From Anabaena minutissima FACHB-250 (GTDB lineage: Bacteria; Cyanobacteriota; Cyanobacteriia; Cyanobacteriales; Nostocaceae): a stretch of 64,000 bases of DNA. This document shows, piece after piece, positions 18,478 to 27,296 of the stretch; position 1 is the first letter of the stretch, and the number at the start of each line of letters is the position of its first letter. The stretch lies in the NCBI RefSeq assembly GCF_014697125.1, contig NZ_JACJRG010000007.1:153473-217472 (forward strand), read 5' to 3'. The position numbers and the translations under genes were made by a program. The notes under the pieces were generated by a model that was given only the letters and a program-made list of their open reading frames with translations, did no database searches and was not told the origin of the DNA.

Positions 18478-20934
18478 CTAAACCTGTGCTATTCCATCTA
18501 ATAAACCATCTGAAATAATCACCCCATTACTAGCAGCTATCTTTGCAACCTTTGATTCACTCATGTTAACTATAGGTAAGAGATGGTCATATAACTGCAT
18601 TGATTGTAAGCAATCATTAATATTCGTCACTGCCATATTATAAGCCTCCATTTTTTGTTCTAAGGTATTGAGTAACTGCCGATTATTAGCAATCTTCTCC
18701 TCAGCTTCTTGTTGCAGAGTTTGTTCTAAATAAACCCGTGCTTGGGGATACTGTTGTAGAATCTCTTCTGCTTGGGTTTCAGCCATTGGTAATAATTGAG
18801 TTTTGAGGCTTTGGTTAATAGTTTGGCGGAAGGTTTTGCGGATGGTTTGAGAAACCTTTGGCTCAAAATCCAACTTTAATAATTGTCTAATAGCTGGTTC
18901 GGCGTCTACCATACTTTCACAGTCATAGCCTTGGGAAGTTTGCAGCAAAGTTTGCCGAAATTGATATATAGAAAAAGTGCCTTCATCATAGAATAAATGA
19001 CTTTCTCTGACGAAGCGATCGCACTCTACACTGGCTGCATCAATTAAAGATTGAGATACACGTTTTTCTAAAGCTTTTATTTGTTGTTCTATCCCCGCAT
19101 CATTACCCAATAAACGATATAATTGGCGATAATATTCTGATTTACGAATTTTCTCCATTAACCTTTGGAAGAAATTAGCAACTACTTGTTGAGATGATTC
19201 GACTAAAATGTCTTCTAATTGATTAGCTAGATAATAGAATGCCTCTACTAAAATTGCTAATAATGGTGCGGTAGCATTACGCGGATGACTGAGAGTTGCA
19301 CGGCGATAAGCATCAGCCACCGAAAAGGTATCTAATAACTCATCTAAACGGTGAATCATCCGAGATTGTAACTGCTTGAAATCAGCTTCAAACACATCAC
19401 ATGAATTATTAATTACCTGGTTAACTTCTTCTGTCATTTGCTGATTAAAATCTCTGCCAATTTGTTGTAATTGCTGGTTGAGACGTTGTAATTCATGCTT
19501 TTTCATCGTCTCGATTTCTTGTGGCTGACTATCTAAATCGCGATGCAACGATTGATAGTGTTTTTTCAGTTTAATACAAATATCTTCTAAGTCATCAGCC
19601 AGATTTTGAAAAAGCTGTGGACGCTTTTCTTCAGTTAAATAACGAGTGATAGCTGTACGGAATTCCTCAATACCACTGTCTTGAATTAGCTGATTAATTA
19701 AGGGTATCCCCTGTTCAGCTAAAATGCGTACATAGTTGGTGTTGGGTGATTCAAAACCATTGAGAGAAATCCGAAAACTAGTAGAAGCAAGTTTTCCAGA
19801 ACTGACACAATAATTATTAAAGGCGTAAACAAACTGTGGTGTTTCTTCTACCGCATTTACACCTTTAACACTATCTGCAAAAATAGAGTCTAAACCAAAT
19901 CTATCTTGTTGAGTTGTTTGTTTAATTTGACTGCCGTAAAATCCGAGTAACCCACTAGTTTTATAAACTCGGCTGGTATCACGGAACTGTCCGTTAATTA
20001 AATTATCGAGTCTTTGCCTTAATTGGGTATTGTACCAAGTTTCATCTATGCGGTTGAAGATATAAAATACGCGATCGCGTATTCCCCCATTTTGCCGCAT
20101 TTTCTCTAAAAGTTCCGTCTCTTCCTTAGTCATATCCCCAGCCGATGCAGGTTTTAGCACACACACCACCGCCGATGTCTCAGAATCCTGAATTTTGGTG
20201 TAAGTTAACTGTGCATCCTTCTCTACTGGCGCATCAATTCCAGGTGTATCAATAATTACGTTACCATCTTGCAATAGGGGATGATTGCAATAATATTCAA
20301 TTTGCTTTAAAACCGCGCTATTACTACCACGCCGCGCATATCCAGCCGCTTCTTTTAGGTTAGAAAAGTTAAATTGCTCCATTGAATAGGTCGCATTGTT
20401 GATGGTATGAATATGTTGACGGTTAGCTTCATATCCTTGTAATAATAATATTAAGGCTTTAGCTTGTTTCGCGCGTTCTGACTTACTCTCTCCACCCTCT
20501 TGCTGAATAATCGCTTCGCATCCTTGATACAATAAGCTAACTAGTTCAGATTGATTGAGATTAGCGGCGGTTTTAAAGCCTAATTGTTGACATAAAGACG
20601 TTGCTTGTTCTCTAATCTCTGCTTCACTGAGGAAGGTTAAAACTACCCGTTCTTGGTCTAATTCTGCATATTCAATTTTACATTCTGTACCTGTGGCGTG
20701 TCCTTCTGCGCTGTAAAGTAACTCTCGTTCTAACAGCGCATTAATTAACATTGATTTACCTGCACTAAATGCACCAGCAAACACAATTTCAAATCTGGGA
20801 GAAATTGCTTTACCTAATGAAGTTTGGACAGGGGTAATATCTTGCGATCGCAGAGATTTTTCTTGCTGTAAAAGTTGCAATATAGAATCCACTTGATCTT
20901 TTAAATTATGACCCTGAAAAGGCAGGTATGACAT
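18478..20934 (-). CDS. Bacterial dynamin-like GTPase
   Basis: 818 aa. The GTPase domain is complete: P-loop GAFSAGKS at residues 54-61, the switch threonine region GHATGTECKIEY, G3 DTPGID near 230, and G4 NRID near 290. The following region (about 430-800) is mainly helical with coiled coils, as in the neck and trunk of bacterial dynamins. A hydrophobic patch near residue 565-580 (LLAILVEAFYYLANQL) could be a membrane-contact segment. The length is larger than the Nostoc BDLP1 prototype (about 690 aa), so it is a different subgroup. Dynamins remodel membranes, and roles in envelope stress or division are suggested for relatives. It appears monocistronic. Confidence 0.9.
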   Translation of the reverse strand: MSYLPFQGHNLKDQVDSILQLLQQEKSLRSQDITPVQTSLGKAISPRFEIVFAGAFSAGKSMLINALLERELLYSAEGHATGTECKIEYAELDQERVVLTFLSEAEIREQATSLCQQLGFKTAANLNQSELVSLLYQGCEAIIQQEGGESKSERAKQAKALILLLQGYEANRQHIHTINNATYSMEQFNFSNLKEAAGYARRGSNSAVLKQIEYYCNHPLLQDGNVIIDTPGIDAPVEKDAQLTYTKIQDSETSAVVCVLKPASAGDMTKEETELLEKMRQNGGIRDRVFYIFNRIDETWYNTQLRQRLDNLINGQFRDTSRVYKTSGLLGFYGSQIKQTTQQDRFGLDSIFADSVKGVNAVEETPQFVYAFNNYCVSSGKLASTSFRISLNGFESPNTNYVRILAEQGIPLINQLIQDSGIEEFRTAITRYLTEEKRPQLFQNLADDLEDICIKLKKHYQSLHRDLDSQPQEIETMKKHELQRLNQQLQQIGRDFNQQMTEEVNQVINNSCDVFEADFKQLQSRMIHRLDELLDTFSVADAYRRATLSHPRNATAPLLAILVEAFYYLANQLEDILVESSQQVVANFFQRLMEKIRKSEYYRQLYRLLGNDAGIEQQIKALEKRVSQSLIDAASVECDRFVRESHLFYDEGTFSIYQFRQTLLQTSQGYDCESMVDAEPAIRQLLKLDFEPKVSQTIRKTFRQTINQSLKTQLLPMAETQAEEILQQYPQARVYLEQTLQQEAEEKIANNRQLLNTLEQKMEAYNMAVTNINDCLQSMQLYDHLLPIVNMSESKVAKIAASNGVIISDGLLDGIAQV

Positions 20935-21111
20935 ACAATAACCTATGACAATTTCCGTATATTTTATTAAAGTATTTATACTATTGCTTCAGTATTCTTA
21001 CTACGATATACAATTGCCACTTGAGAAAGAGGATAAATAAATTTTTAAGTATTACGATGATTGCAGATAATCATCATTTTTTAATGTGAGTTCAATAAAC
21101 CTCTCCCCCAC

Positions 21112-21215
21112 CTAGTACCGCTACGCGGAAGTCAAAAGTCAAAAGTCAAAAGTCTTGTATATTAAGACTTTAAACGATTGAGAATGGTCTGTTTATTTAC
21201 GCCGTGCTGTACTAG
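21112..21215. mobile_element. Small non-coding element A, copy 2 (104 bp)
   Basis: Same CTAGTAC / GTACTAG termini as copy 1 at 13184-13314, the same AAGTCAAAAGT units (three in tandem here) and the same right part GGTCTGTTTATTTACGCC. The size difference lies in a middle block missing here. The gap 20935-21443 contains only this element and AT-rich DNA. Confidence 0.65.
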
Positions 21216-21443
21216 GGGAAACGCATCTTATTTCCTAATAAATACTAAAGAAGATTCAACAATGACATAGATAATTGTAAAAACTGAGAAAATGATAAGC
21301 AAAACAAATTCCAGAATATGCAAAACCTTGAATTAACTTATCTTCAGATGAACCGCTATATATTAATAGTAAAAAACTCATTTATTGGGTAAATAAATTA
21401 TTTCTAGCATGGGGGTGACTCCCATGCTTAGGTTAACGGAGTG

Positions 21444-22298
21444 TCAAGAGACGCGATCGCGGCGAAACCGCCAGAATAACCCTAGACCAGCAGAACCGAT
21501 AAACCATCCTAGGGTAATTGTTGCTTCGGGAACTGGTTTAATAGATGTGTAGTTTGTGATTGAAAAAAATGTTTCTGGTTCAAGGTCAAAACTCCACTGG
21601 AAAGAGTAACTATTTTCGCCATTTAATGTCCCAGGAAAATTTGTCAGAGTAGTAGGAAGATTGTCTGTTAAGGCATTTAAAATATCAGGAAAAGTAGCTA
21701 CTTGGTAGTAGCTTGCCGAAGGTTTAATCACTTCTGTAGCTAAGGTAAAGTTATCAAACTGTGTAGCCATCCCATAACCGATTTTTGTTGAATCCTCCTG
21801 ACCGTTATCAGTTAGATCAAAATCAGTATATTTAAACAAATGGAAGTCTAACGGATTAGAGCTAGTATTTTTAATCTCGATATTCTCAAATAAGTTAGAG
21901 TGACCACTACCTGGTTTCCCCCCATTTAAGCGGTAGTTGAGTTCGATTTCAAAGCCAGCACCAGCATAGCTGGCTGTGAGCATATTACTAGTTGGTTGAG
22001 TTTGATTCAGTCCAATTAAATTGAGGTTATTAATTGGATTTTCTCCACTAGTAGAGCCAACACGATACCAGAATTGGCTCTGAAATAAATGATTTATATC
22101 ATCAACTGTCCAAAAGATAAGACCACTATTGCCAGGGTCACTAGAAGAAGTATCAAAAGCAGCAATTGAATTCTCATCACTCAGAGCCAATACAGCCGAT
22201 TGAGCAGACTGTTCTGTAAGTCCCACAGTTAAAATAACGGTGGTAGTTGTCAAAAATAGAAATTGTCCTTTGAGAAACTTGGAGAGTTTTTTCAACAT
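21444..22298 (-). CDS. Exported PEP-CTERM-type protein
   Basis: 284 aa. An N-terminal signal peptide (core FLFLTTTTVILTVGL, cleavage near AQSA-VLAL) leads to a beta-rich, Ser/Asn-rich mature region without catalytic motif (for example NIEIKNTSSNPLDFHLFKYTD). The C-terminus has the sorting tripartite pattern: PVPEA, then a hydrophobic segment of about 18 residues, then the basic tail RFRRDR. That predicts processing by an exosortase-type system and exposure at the cell surface or in the sheath. It lies just downstream of the biosynthetic operon on the same strand, with a gap of about 200 bases, so a functional link is uncertain. Confidence 0.8.
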   Translation of the reverse strand: MLKKLSKFLKGQFLFLTTTTVILTVGLTEQSAQSAVLALSDENSIAAFDTSSSDPGNSGLIFWTVDDINHLFQSQFWYRVGSTSGENPINNLNLIGLNQTQPTSNMLTASYAGAGFEIELNYRLNGGKPGSGHSNLFENIEIKNTSSNPLDFHLFKYTDFDLTDNGQEDSTKIGYGMATQFDNFTLATEVIKPSASYYQVATFPDILNALTDNLPTTLTNFPGTLNGENSYSFQWSFDLEPETFFSITNYTSIKPVPEATITLGWFIGSAGLGLFWRFRRDRVS

Positions 22299-22502
22299 AT
22301 CAATTTATGGCTTATGTAGGGGCATTACTATCAGAATAAATTCTGTAAAATATAGGAATCTAGTTTGATATTTAGCAGTTTGAAAATACTTGAACTTGGC
22401 AATTTTTTCAAAAATCAAATAAGCATCCTATATCTATCAGAAAAAAGTAATTTTGAAATTGATCAGCTACTACAAGTGGATTTGCTCATACCTTGGTTAG
22501 CC

Positions 22503-23006
22503 TCAGAAAGCCTCTGCTGTACTGATGATTTCTTCCAGCTTTCGATCAAGCATTTGTGCGATCGCTAGGATTTTTGGGTTTTGGAATTGTCCTAGAACGA
22601 AAGAGGGCTGATTGTAAGTGATCTGAGTCCGTCCCTCTTGGTCTTCATAGACCAACATTCGCAAAGGAACATAAAGCCCAACCCCTAAATTTTCTTCTAA
22701 CATTTGTCTGGCAATGAGGGGATTGCCAATCACATAGAGCTTGGCCTTGGTATCTTTAAAGGCTAGGGACATCAGACTACCATGATCAATAATCGCAAAG
22801 GTCATCAAGCTTCTAGTGCCGATTTTTGACTCTAGTGCCTCCTGGAACTCCTCCCACGACTGACTGGCCAAGACCATTTCTTCAACACCCGCCAAATCAA
22901 TCTGATCTTTTTGAGCGATCGCTTCAATTGCTGTTGTAAATTCCTCAAAGGACTTGTTTGAAGACACCATAATGTGCATTTCTGACAACAGCGTTAGGGT
23001 TTCCAT
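22503..23006 (-). CDS. DUF302-like protein (copy 1, last gene of the biosynthetic operon)
   Basis: 167 aa. AAGGAG lies 7 bases upstream of the ATG. The segment KAKLYVIGNPLIARQML followed by GVGLYVPLRMLVYED is characteristic of the DUF302 family, whose members are small alpha/beta proteins of unknown function. The N-terminal 60 residues look like a second, degenerate copy of the same fold (SSNKSFEEFTTAIEAIAQ). A paralog with the same motif series lies at 50883-51398 on the other strand. It follows the hydrolase gene by 68 bases, so cotranscription is likely. A role in handling a reactive lipid-like product is only a guess. Confidence 0.8.
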   Translation of the reverse strand: METLTLLSEMHIMVSSNKSFEEFTTAIEAIAQKDQIDLAGVEEMVLASQSWEEFQEALESKIGTRSLMTFAIIDHGSLMSLAFKDTKAKLYVIGNPLIARQMLEENLGVGLYVPLRMLVYEDQEGRTQITYNQPSFVLGQFQNPKILAIAQMLDRKLEEIISTAEAF

Positions 23007-23074
23007 TCTGTTCTCCTTCTGGGGTTATTTTGTGCTGAATCTCAACTTTAGATTTGACCAAAGAACCGGAATGG

Positions 23075-23971
23075 TTAGCGCAATAGCCAACTTTTGATCG
23101 TCCGCGCCACCAGATCGGGGTTGTCATGGTGGACAAAGTGGCCAGCCGTGGGGATAGTCACAAGTGTTAAGTCATTTTCCACCCACTCCCACGTATTGTT
23201 CAGCGCACCAGCTAAAAGATATTGGTCTTGTAAACCATGAATCATCAGTACAGGTGCTTGCACTTTGATCACTGATGAAGTGTCTTCTGCATAAGGTTCT
23301 CTGGGATAATTTCGTTGGTAGTAGTGCAACATTGCCTGCATATCAGAACGTTGCAAAGCCTGGATATATTTCTCTTTCACGGCTTCTTGCATCGTTGGCT
23401 TTGTCACCAAACTACAAAGCATTTCCGGGGTGAGGCTCAGATACGTTTCTTCCTGCTGAAAGTCTCTGGCGTACTGGCTATTTTGCTGTTGCTGTGGATT
23501 GTGGGCAAGTTCCCGCGCCAAACCCCTGGGATGTGGCAAGTTGAGAATAATCAGCTTTTCGACCATCGCGGGTATGTGCATCGCAAATTGCCAAGCGACC
23601 ATACCACCCCAGTCATGACCCACAATAATCGCTTTCTCTCTCCCCAAATGACGGATAACAGTCTGTACGTCTTCTAAAAGTAAGCGAATGTCGTAATTCT
23701 CCACCCCTTTGGGTTTGTCGCTGAGGTTGTAGCCTCGCATATCTATAGCCACAACTTGGTAGTATGGGGCGAGAAACTCCATTTGGTAGTGCCAGGTATA
23801 CCAGTGGTCTGGAAAACCGTGGATCATGAGTAGGAGTGGCCCTTGACCGAGGCTAGCGTAGTGGATTTTTACGCCATTGTTGTTAGCATAGCCGTGTTCG
23901 ACACGGGACTCTAGGTCGGCGATCGCAGCAATGCCTCCTGGGCTAACCTGATCTTCCATATTCACATTCAT
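23075..23971 (-). CDS. Alpha/beta hydrolase, epoxide-hydrolase/haloalkane-dehalogenase-like
   Basis: 298 aa from the ATG at 23971, chosen because GGAGG lies 5 bases upstream; the ATG at 24001 would put that site inside the gene. The fold signatures are present: [16 protein letters not shown] (oxyanion HG-P), [13 protein letters not shown] with Asp as nucleophile, a second acid near GLQDQYLL, and the catalytic His in [12 protein letters not shown]. An Asp nucleophile in HDWGG points to epoxide hydrolase or haloalkane dehalogenase, not esterase. In an operon with halogenases and an oxygenase it could open an epoxide or release a product. Gaps to the neighbours are 50-70 bases. Confidence 0.88.
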   Translation of the reverse strand: MNVNMEDQVSPGGIAAIADLESRVEHGYANNNGVKIHYASLGQGPLLLMIHGFPDHWYTWHYQMEFLAPYYQVVAIDMRGYNLSDKPKGVENYDIRLLLEDVQTVIRHLGREKAIIVGHDWGGMVAWQFAMHIPAMVEKLIILNLPHPRGLARELAHNPQQQQNSQYARDFQQEETYLSLTPEMLCSLVTKPTMQEAVKEKYIQALQRSDMQAMLHYYQRNYPREPYAEDTSSVIKVQAPVLMIHGLQDQYLLAGALNNTWEWVENDLTLVTIPTAGHFVHHDNPDLVARTIKSWLLR

Positions 23972-24052
23972 TCTTTCCTCCAGGTCATTTGCAGCTATCA
24001 ATAGTTTTCTGCTGTATTCTTAGGAATGAGCAAACGATTCATTAATAGATGA

Positions 24053-25021
24053 TTAAGAAGCATTGGCCACAACAGACAAATCATCTACTACTAGATACAC
24101 TCGGTAAAATTGCCAGACTTCAGGATCTATATCTGCAATGTTAGTTGGCAGTTGTGTTGGAGCTTGATTGATAATATCGTCTGGTGTAGCACTTGCCATC
24201 CCACTCAAGACTTCACTAGCCATTGTTGTGTATCCTGCGGCATTGCCCAATAATTGCCGGAATTTGGCGGCGCAAGCTGCTGCTCTAGCCAATGCAAATC
24301 GATAAGCACCGGCGGCTCTTCCTAATGCTTCTAAGGTTGAGCGTTCTGCACCACCGATAGAGGCACAGGCATAACCAACACCACCCCAAAGGTCTGCCTG
24401 TCTGGTTGTGGGGAAAGCTGCAATAGTTTGAGATATGTGAGTCACATCTGCACAGTTCACCATCCAAATACTACGACCCAAACCTTGGTCAAAAATATGG
24501 CGAGTATAGCCAGAAAATTGCTCAGGAGGGTTAGCTGTCGCATCAAGAAAGTCCTGCCAATGGAACATCCCATGTTGAAAGCCATAGCCATCAATTACCG
24601 GCCAAACTTTCAACGGATCACTCGCTTTTAAATACTTCTCGATCGGCAACCGTCCTTTACCGAGCATTAAACCTACCCCCAAATAAACCATTGCCTGATA
24701 AGCTGCACTAGCATCTCCAACAAAGGATTCCACTCGATTTTGATGACCGGGTGCAACTAAATCTTGTTGTGAAAGACCTATACCTATTCCCTCTAAGGCA
24801 AATCCAAACAATTCAGTTCCAATGGAATTTAACTTATTTACAAGCACTTCGCGATCGTCACTGGCTAGGGATGCTTGGTGAGTTTGCCACATTGCATTGG
24901 TAACTTGAAAAAATCGCTGCTGCATTTTTTCATCATTTGTTCGCACCCCACGCGCTGTCCAAATATCATTTAACAGCGTCATGACGGTATTTATTTTTAG
25001 CTGCCAGGATACGTCTTGCAT
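24053..25021 (-). CDS. DUF1702 family protein (copy 2 of a tandem pair)
   Basis: 322 aa; AAGGAG is 7 bases upstream of the ATG. Family motifs in order: FALEGIGIGLSQQDLV near 75, VYLGVGLMLGKGRLP near 120, VIDGYGFQHGMFHW near 155, IFDQGLGRSIWMVN near 185, and RQADLWGGVGYACASIGG near 215. DUF1702 proteins are conserved companions of enediyne-type iterative polyketide synthases, where their exact step is not defined. The adjacent paralog at 25088-25999 aligns along its whole length, so this is a tandem duplication. Its presence next to a KS-AT-ACP-KR-DH-PPTase synthase supports a common polyene pathway. Confidence 0.85.
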   Translation of the reverse strand: MQDVSWQLKINTVMTLLNDIWTARGVRTNDEKMQQRFFQVTNAMWQTHQASLASDDREVLVNKLNSIGTELFGFALEGIGIGLSQQDLVAPGHQNRVESFVGDASAAYQAMVYLGVGLMLGKGRLPIEKYLKASDPLKVWPVIDGYGFQHGMFHWQDFLDATANPPEQFSGYTRHIFDQGLGRSIWMVNCADVTHISQTIAAFPTTRQADLWGGVGYACASIGGAERSTLEALGRAAGAYRFALARAAACAAKFRQLLGNAAGYTTMASEVLSGMASATPDDIINQAPTQLPTNIADIDPEVWQFYRVYLVVDDLSVVANAS

Positions 25022-25087
25022 TTTGGTTCTCCTTTTTGAGTGATTAGGTATTGGCTATAGAATTTTTTTTGTATTTTCTCTTGTCAT

Positions 25088-25999
25088 TTACATCACTAAA
25101 TGCGAACGATAATGCTGCCAAACTTCTGGGTCTGGTGTTACTTGGTTGTGAGGATTTTCAGCTACTTTAGCAGCCTCCATTCCCCATAGAACCTCACAAG
25201 CTAGTTGTGTATGTGGGGAATAACTGCCAATTTTTTGACGGGACTTAGCAGCGAAAGCTGATCCTTGAATTAGAGCAAACTGATAAGCTCCTGCGGCTAT
25301 CTTCAAGGCTTCTAAAGTAGCGCGTTCCGCACCACCAGAATAGGTGCAGACAAAACCAATACCACCCCAAAGGTCTGCTTGTCTTGATGGAGGGAAAGCG
25401 GCAATTGTCTTTGAGATATGAGTAGCATCAGTACCATCTACAAACCAAATGCTGCGACCCATACCTTGGTCAAAGACACGGACAGCATAGCCAGAAAGAT
25501 TTTCAGGTATGGCTAATTGATCAAGATATTTTTGCCAATGGGATAAACCATGTTGAAAGCCATAACCATCAATTACTAACCAAACCCTATCAGAATTAAG
25601 TTGTGATATGTATGGCTCTAGAGGTAGGGGAGTTTTACCTAGCATTAAACCCACCCCTACATAGACGAAGTGTTCATAAGCTGTCCCTGTAGCAGCAATG
25701 AAGGACTCGACTCGATTGTGCTGGGTAGGTGCAACAAGATCCCGTTGAGTTAGACCCATCCCTACCCCCTCGAAGGCAAATCCGCGCAACTCATCTGCAA
25801 TTTCATCCAAGTTGGCTATAATTGCCTCTGGTTGGTCATTAGCGATCGCAGCTTGGAAACCCTGAATCAAAGTGCCACGAATCTGTTGCATTCGCTGCTG
25901 CACACTAGGAATAATTGCTGAAATTCCACGTTCTGCCCAAATATTGATCGGCAGGGTTTTATCCTCATTTAATCTTGCTTGCACAGCATCCTGTATCAT
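25088..25999 (-). CDS. DUF1702 family protein (copy 1 of a tandem pair)
   Basis: 303 aa; AGGA precedes the ATG. Same motif series as its neighbour: FAFEGVGMGLTQRDLVAP, VYVGVGLMLGKTPLP, VIDGYGFQHGLSHWQ, VFDQGMGRSIWFVDG and RQADLWGGIGFVCTYSGG. The two copies share these blocks but differ at both ends, so they have diverged and are probably not redundant. The conserved Glu, Asp and Trp positions suggest a shared active or binding site, but no reaction is known to me. It lies between the FAD oxidoreductase gene and the other copy, all on the minus strand with short gaps. Confidence 0.85.
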   Translation of the reverse strand: MIQDAVQARLNEDKTLPINIWAERGISAIIPSVQQRMQQIRGTLIQGFQAAIANDQPEAIIANLDEIADELRGFAFEGVGMGLTQRDLVAPTQHNRVESFIAATGTAYEHFVYVGVGLMLGKTPLPLEPYISQLNSDRVWLVIDGYGFQHGLSHWQKYLDQLAIPENLSGYAVRVFDQGMGRSIWFVDGTDATHISKTIAAFPPSRQADLWGGIGFVCTYSGGAERATLEALKIAAGAYQFALIQGSAFAAKSRQKIGSYSPHTQLACEVLWGMEAAKVAENPHNQVTPDPEVWQHYRSHLVM

Positions 26000-26057
26000 G
26001 TTGATTTTCCTGATTTGACAAAGTTCTGAGTCTGAGTCCTAAGTGCTGAGTAGTGAG

Positions 26058-27263
26058 TTAAGCTTTGAGAGCAAAAATAGGACTATTGTGTTTTGGCTTT
26101 TCATTGATTGCGCCTAGCTTGAGAAAAGAGAGATGTCCTAGTAAACCAATAGTTTGTTTCAGTAAGCCAATACTGCATAAACTCAGCTTTTCAATTCCCC
26201 AAACACGCTCCCACTTACGGATCAGCTCACGAATTTGCTGATCGTAACTAGATAAATTTTCCCATCCACGCAGGCGATCGCCCTTAGCTAAACCTTGAAG
26301 AACAAAATCAGCAGCTATTTCTCCACCATTCATCCCAATCGCTACCCCATTGCAAGAGAATGGGTCAAGAAATGCTACGGCATCTCCAACAATCAGAAAT
26401 CCTTTGCCAGAATACTTTTCAAATTCCCAGTCATAATTCATCACTGGTTGCGTCGGCGTGACTTTTTCCGCCGCTTGTATAGCCTTAGCCAAAGGCTGCC
26501 AACAATCGATGGTTTCCTGAAATACATTTTCCCAATTCTGAGAACTACTTCTAGCTTTTTCTGCAAATAAAACCACCATGACACTGACTCGTTCATTTGG
26601 CAGAGTCATGACTAAGATATAGCCAGCATCTAAAGTAATAACTAAAATTCCATGATTAGGAATTAGCTTTGTTAAGCTATGCCCAACAAAATGGGAAAAA
26701 ACGGCGATATACTCGTTTGATGTTTTCTCTTGTACCTTTGTACCTAAATAATCTGCTAATGGTGTCAACTTACCTCTGGCATCAATAACAACTTTCCCGG
26801 CATATTCAATATATCCATCAGGTGTGCAACCTTTAAAACCAGTAATCTGGCCATTAGTAAACACAAAATCTTTTACTATGATGTTTGGCAAATAAGTTGC
26901 ACCACAAGTCACAGCACTTTCAATTAAAACTTGTTCAAAGATGCTTCGGTTAAGCCCCATCCCTTCATCATTACCCTTAAAACTTTTCGGCTCAATTTCA
27001 ATTTGGTAATTAAAACTATCATTGGCTGAGACTAACCTAATTTGCTTGGGAGCTTCCACTGCTAACTGGATCTTTTTATCAATGTTCAACCTTACTAGCA
27101 AGTCATGACTAATTCCATAGAAAGTTTCTGGTAGTTGGAGAACTTGGTTATGCCCTCGATCAACTATCAGTACATCTAATCCCTTTCGTGCTAGTAAATT
27201 AGCCGCAGTTAATCCCGCAATCCCTGCGCCAACAACGATAACATCATATACATTTTTCACCAT
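26058..27263 (-). CDS. FAD-dependent oxidoreductase (monooxygenase / geranylgeranyl reductase superfamily)
   Basis: About 401 aa. The start MVKNVYDVIVVGAGIAGL at 27263 is preferred because AAGGA lies 5 bases upstream; an ATG at 27284 is also in frame. The Rossmann motif VGAGIAGLTAANLLARKG is at the N-terminus, a conserved VIDARG lies near 170, and GDAVAFLDPFSCNGVAIGM near 290 binds the FAD pyrophosphate. It belongs to the same superfamily as flavin halogenases but lacks their WxWxIP motif, so epoxidation, hydroxylation or reduction of double bonds is more likely. It starts about 30 bases after the oxygenase gene ends, consistent with one operon. Confidence 0.85.
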   Translation of the reverse strand: MVKNVYDVIVVGAGIAGLTAANLLARKGLDVLIVDRGHNQVLQLPETFYGISHDLLVRLNIDKKIQLAVEAPKQIRLVSANDSFNYQIEIEPKSFKGNDEGMGLNRSIFEQVLIESAVTCGATYLPNIIVKDFVFTNGQITGFKGCTPDGYIEYAGKVVIDARGKLTPLADYLGTKVQEKTSNEYIAVFSHFVGHSLTKLIPNHGILVITLDAGYILVMTLPNERVSVMVVLFAEKARSSSQNWENVFQETIDCWQPLAKAIQAAEKVTPTQPVMNYDWEFEKYSGKGFLIVGDAVAFLDPFSCNGVAIGMNGGEIAADFVLQGLAKGDRLRGWENLSSYDQQIRELIRKWERVWGIEKLSLCSIGLLKQTIGLLGHLSFLKLGAINEKPKHNSPIFALKA

Positions 27264-27296
27264 ATCTTCCTTGGAAATAGACATTTTGACTTAAAA

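Noticed and set aside
24053..25999. The DUF1702 pair as one split gene
   Set aside because: Each copy has its own ribosome site and the full motif series, so they are paralogs and not fragments.
26058..27263. Third halogenase reading of the FAD oxidoreductase
   Set aside because: Has the FAD motifs but no WxWxIP segment, so a halogenase call is not supported.
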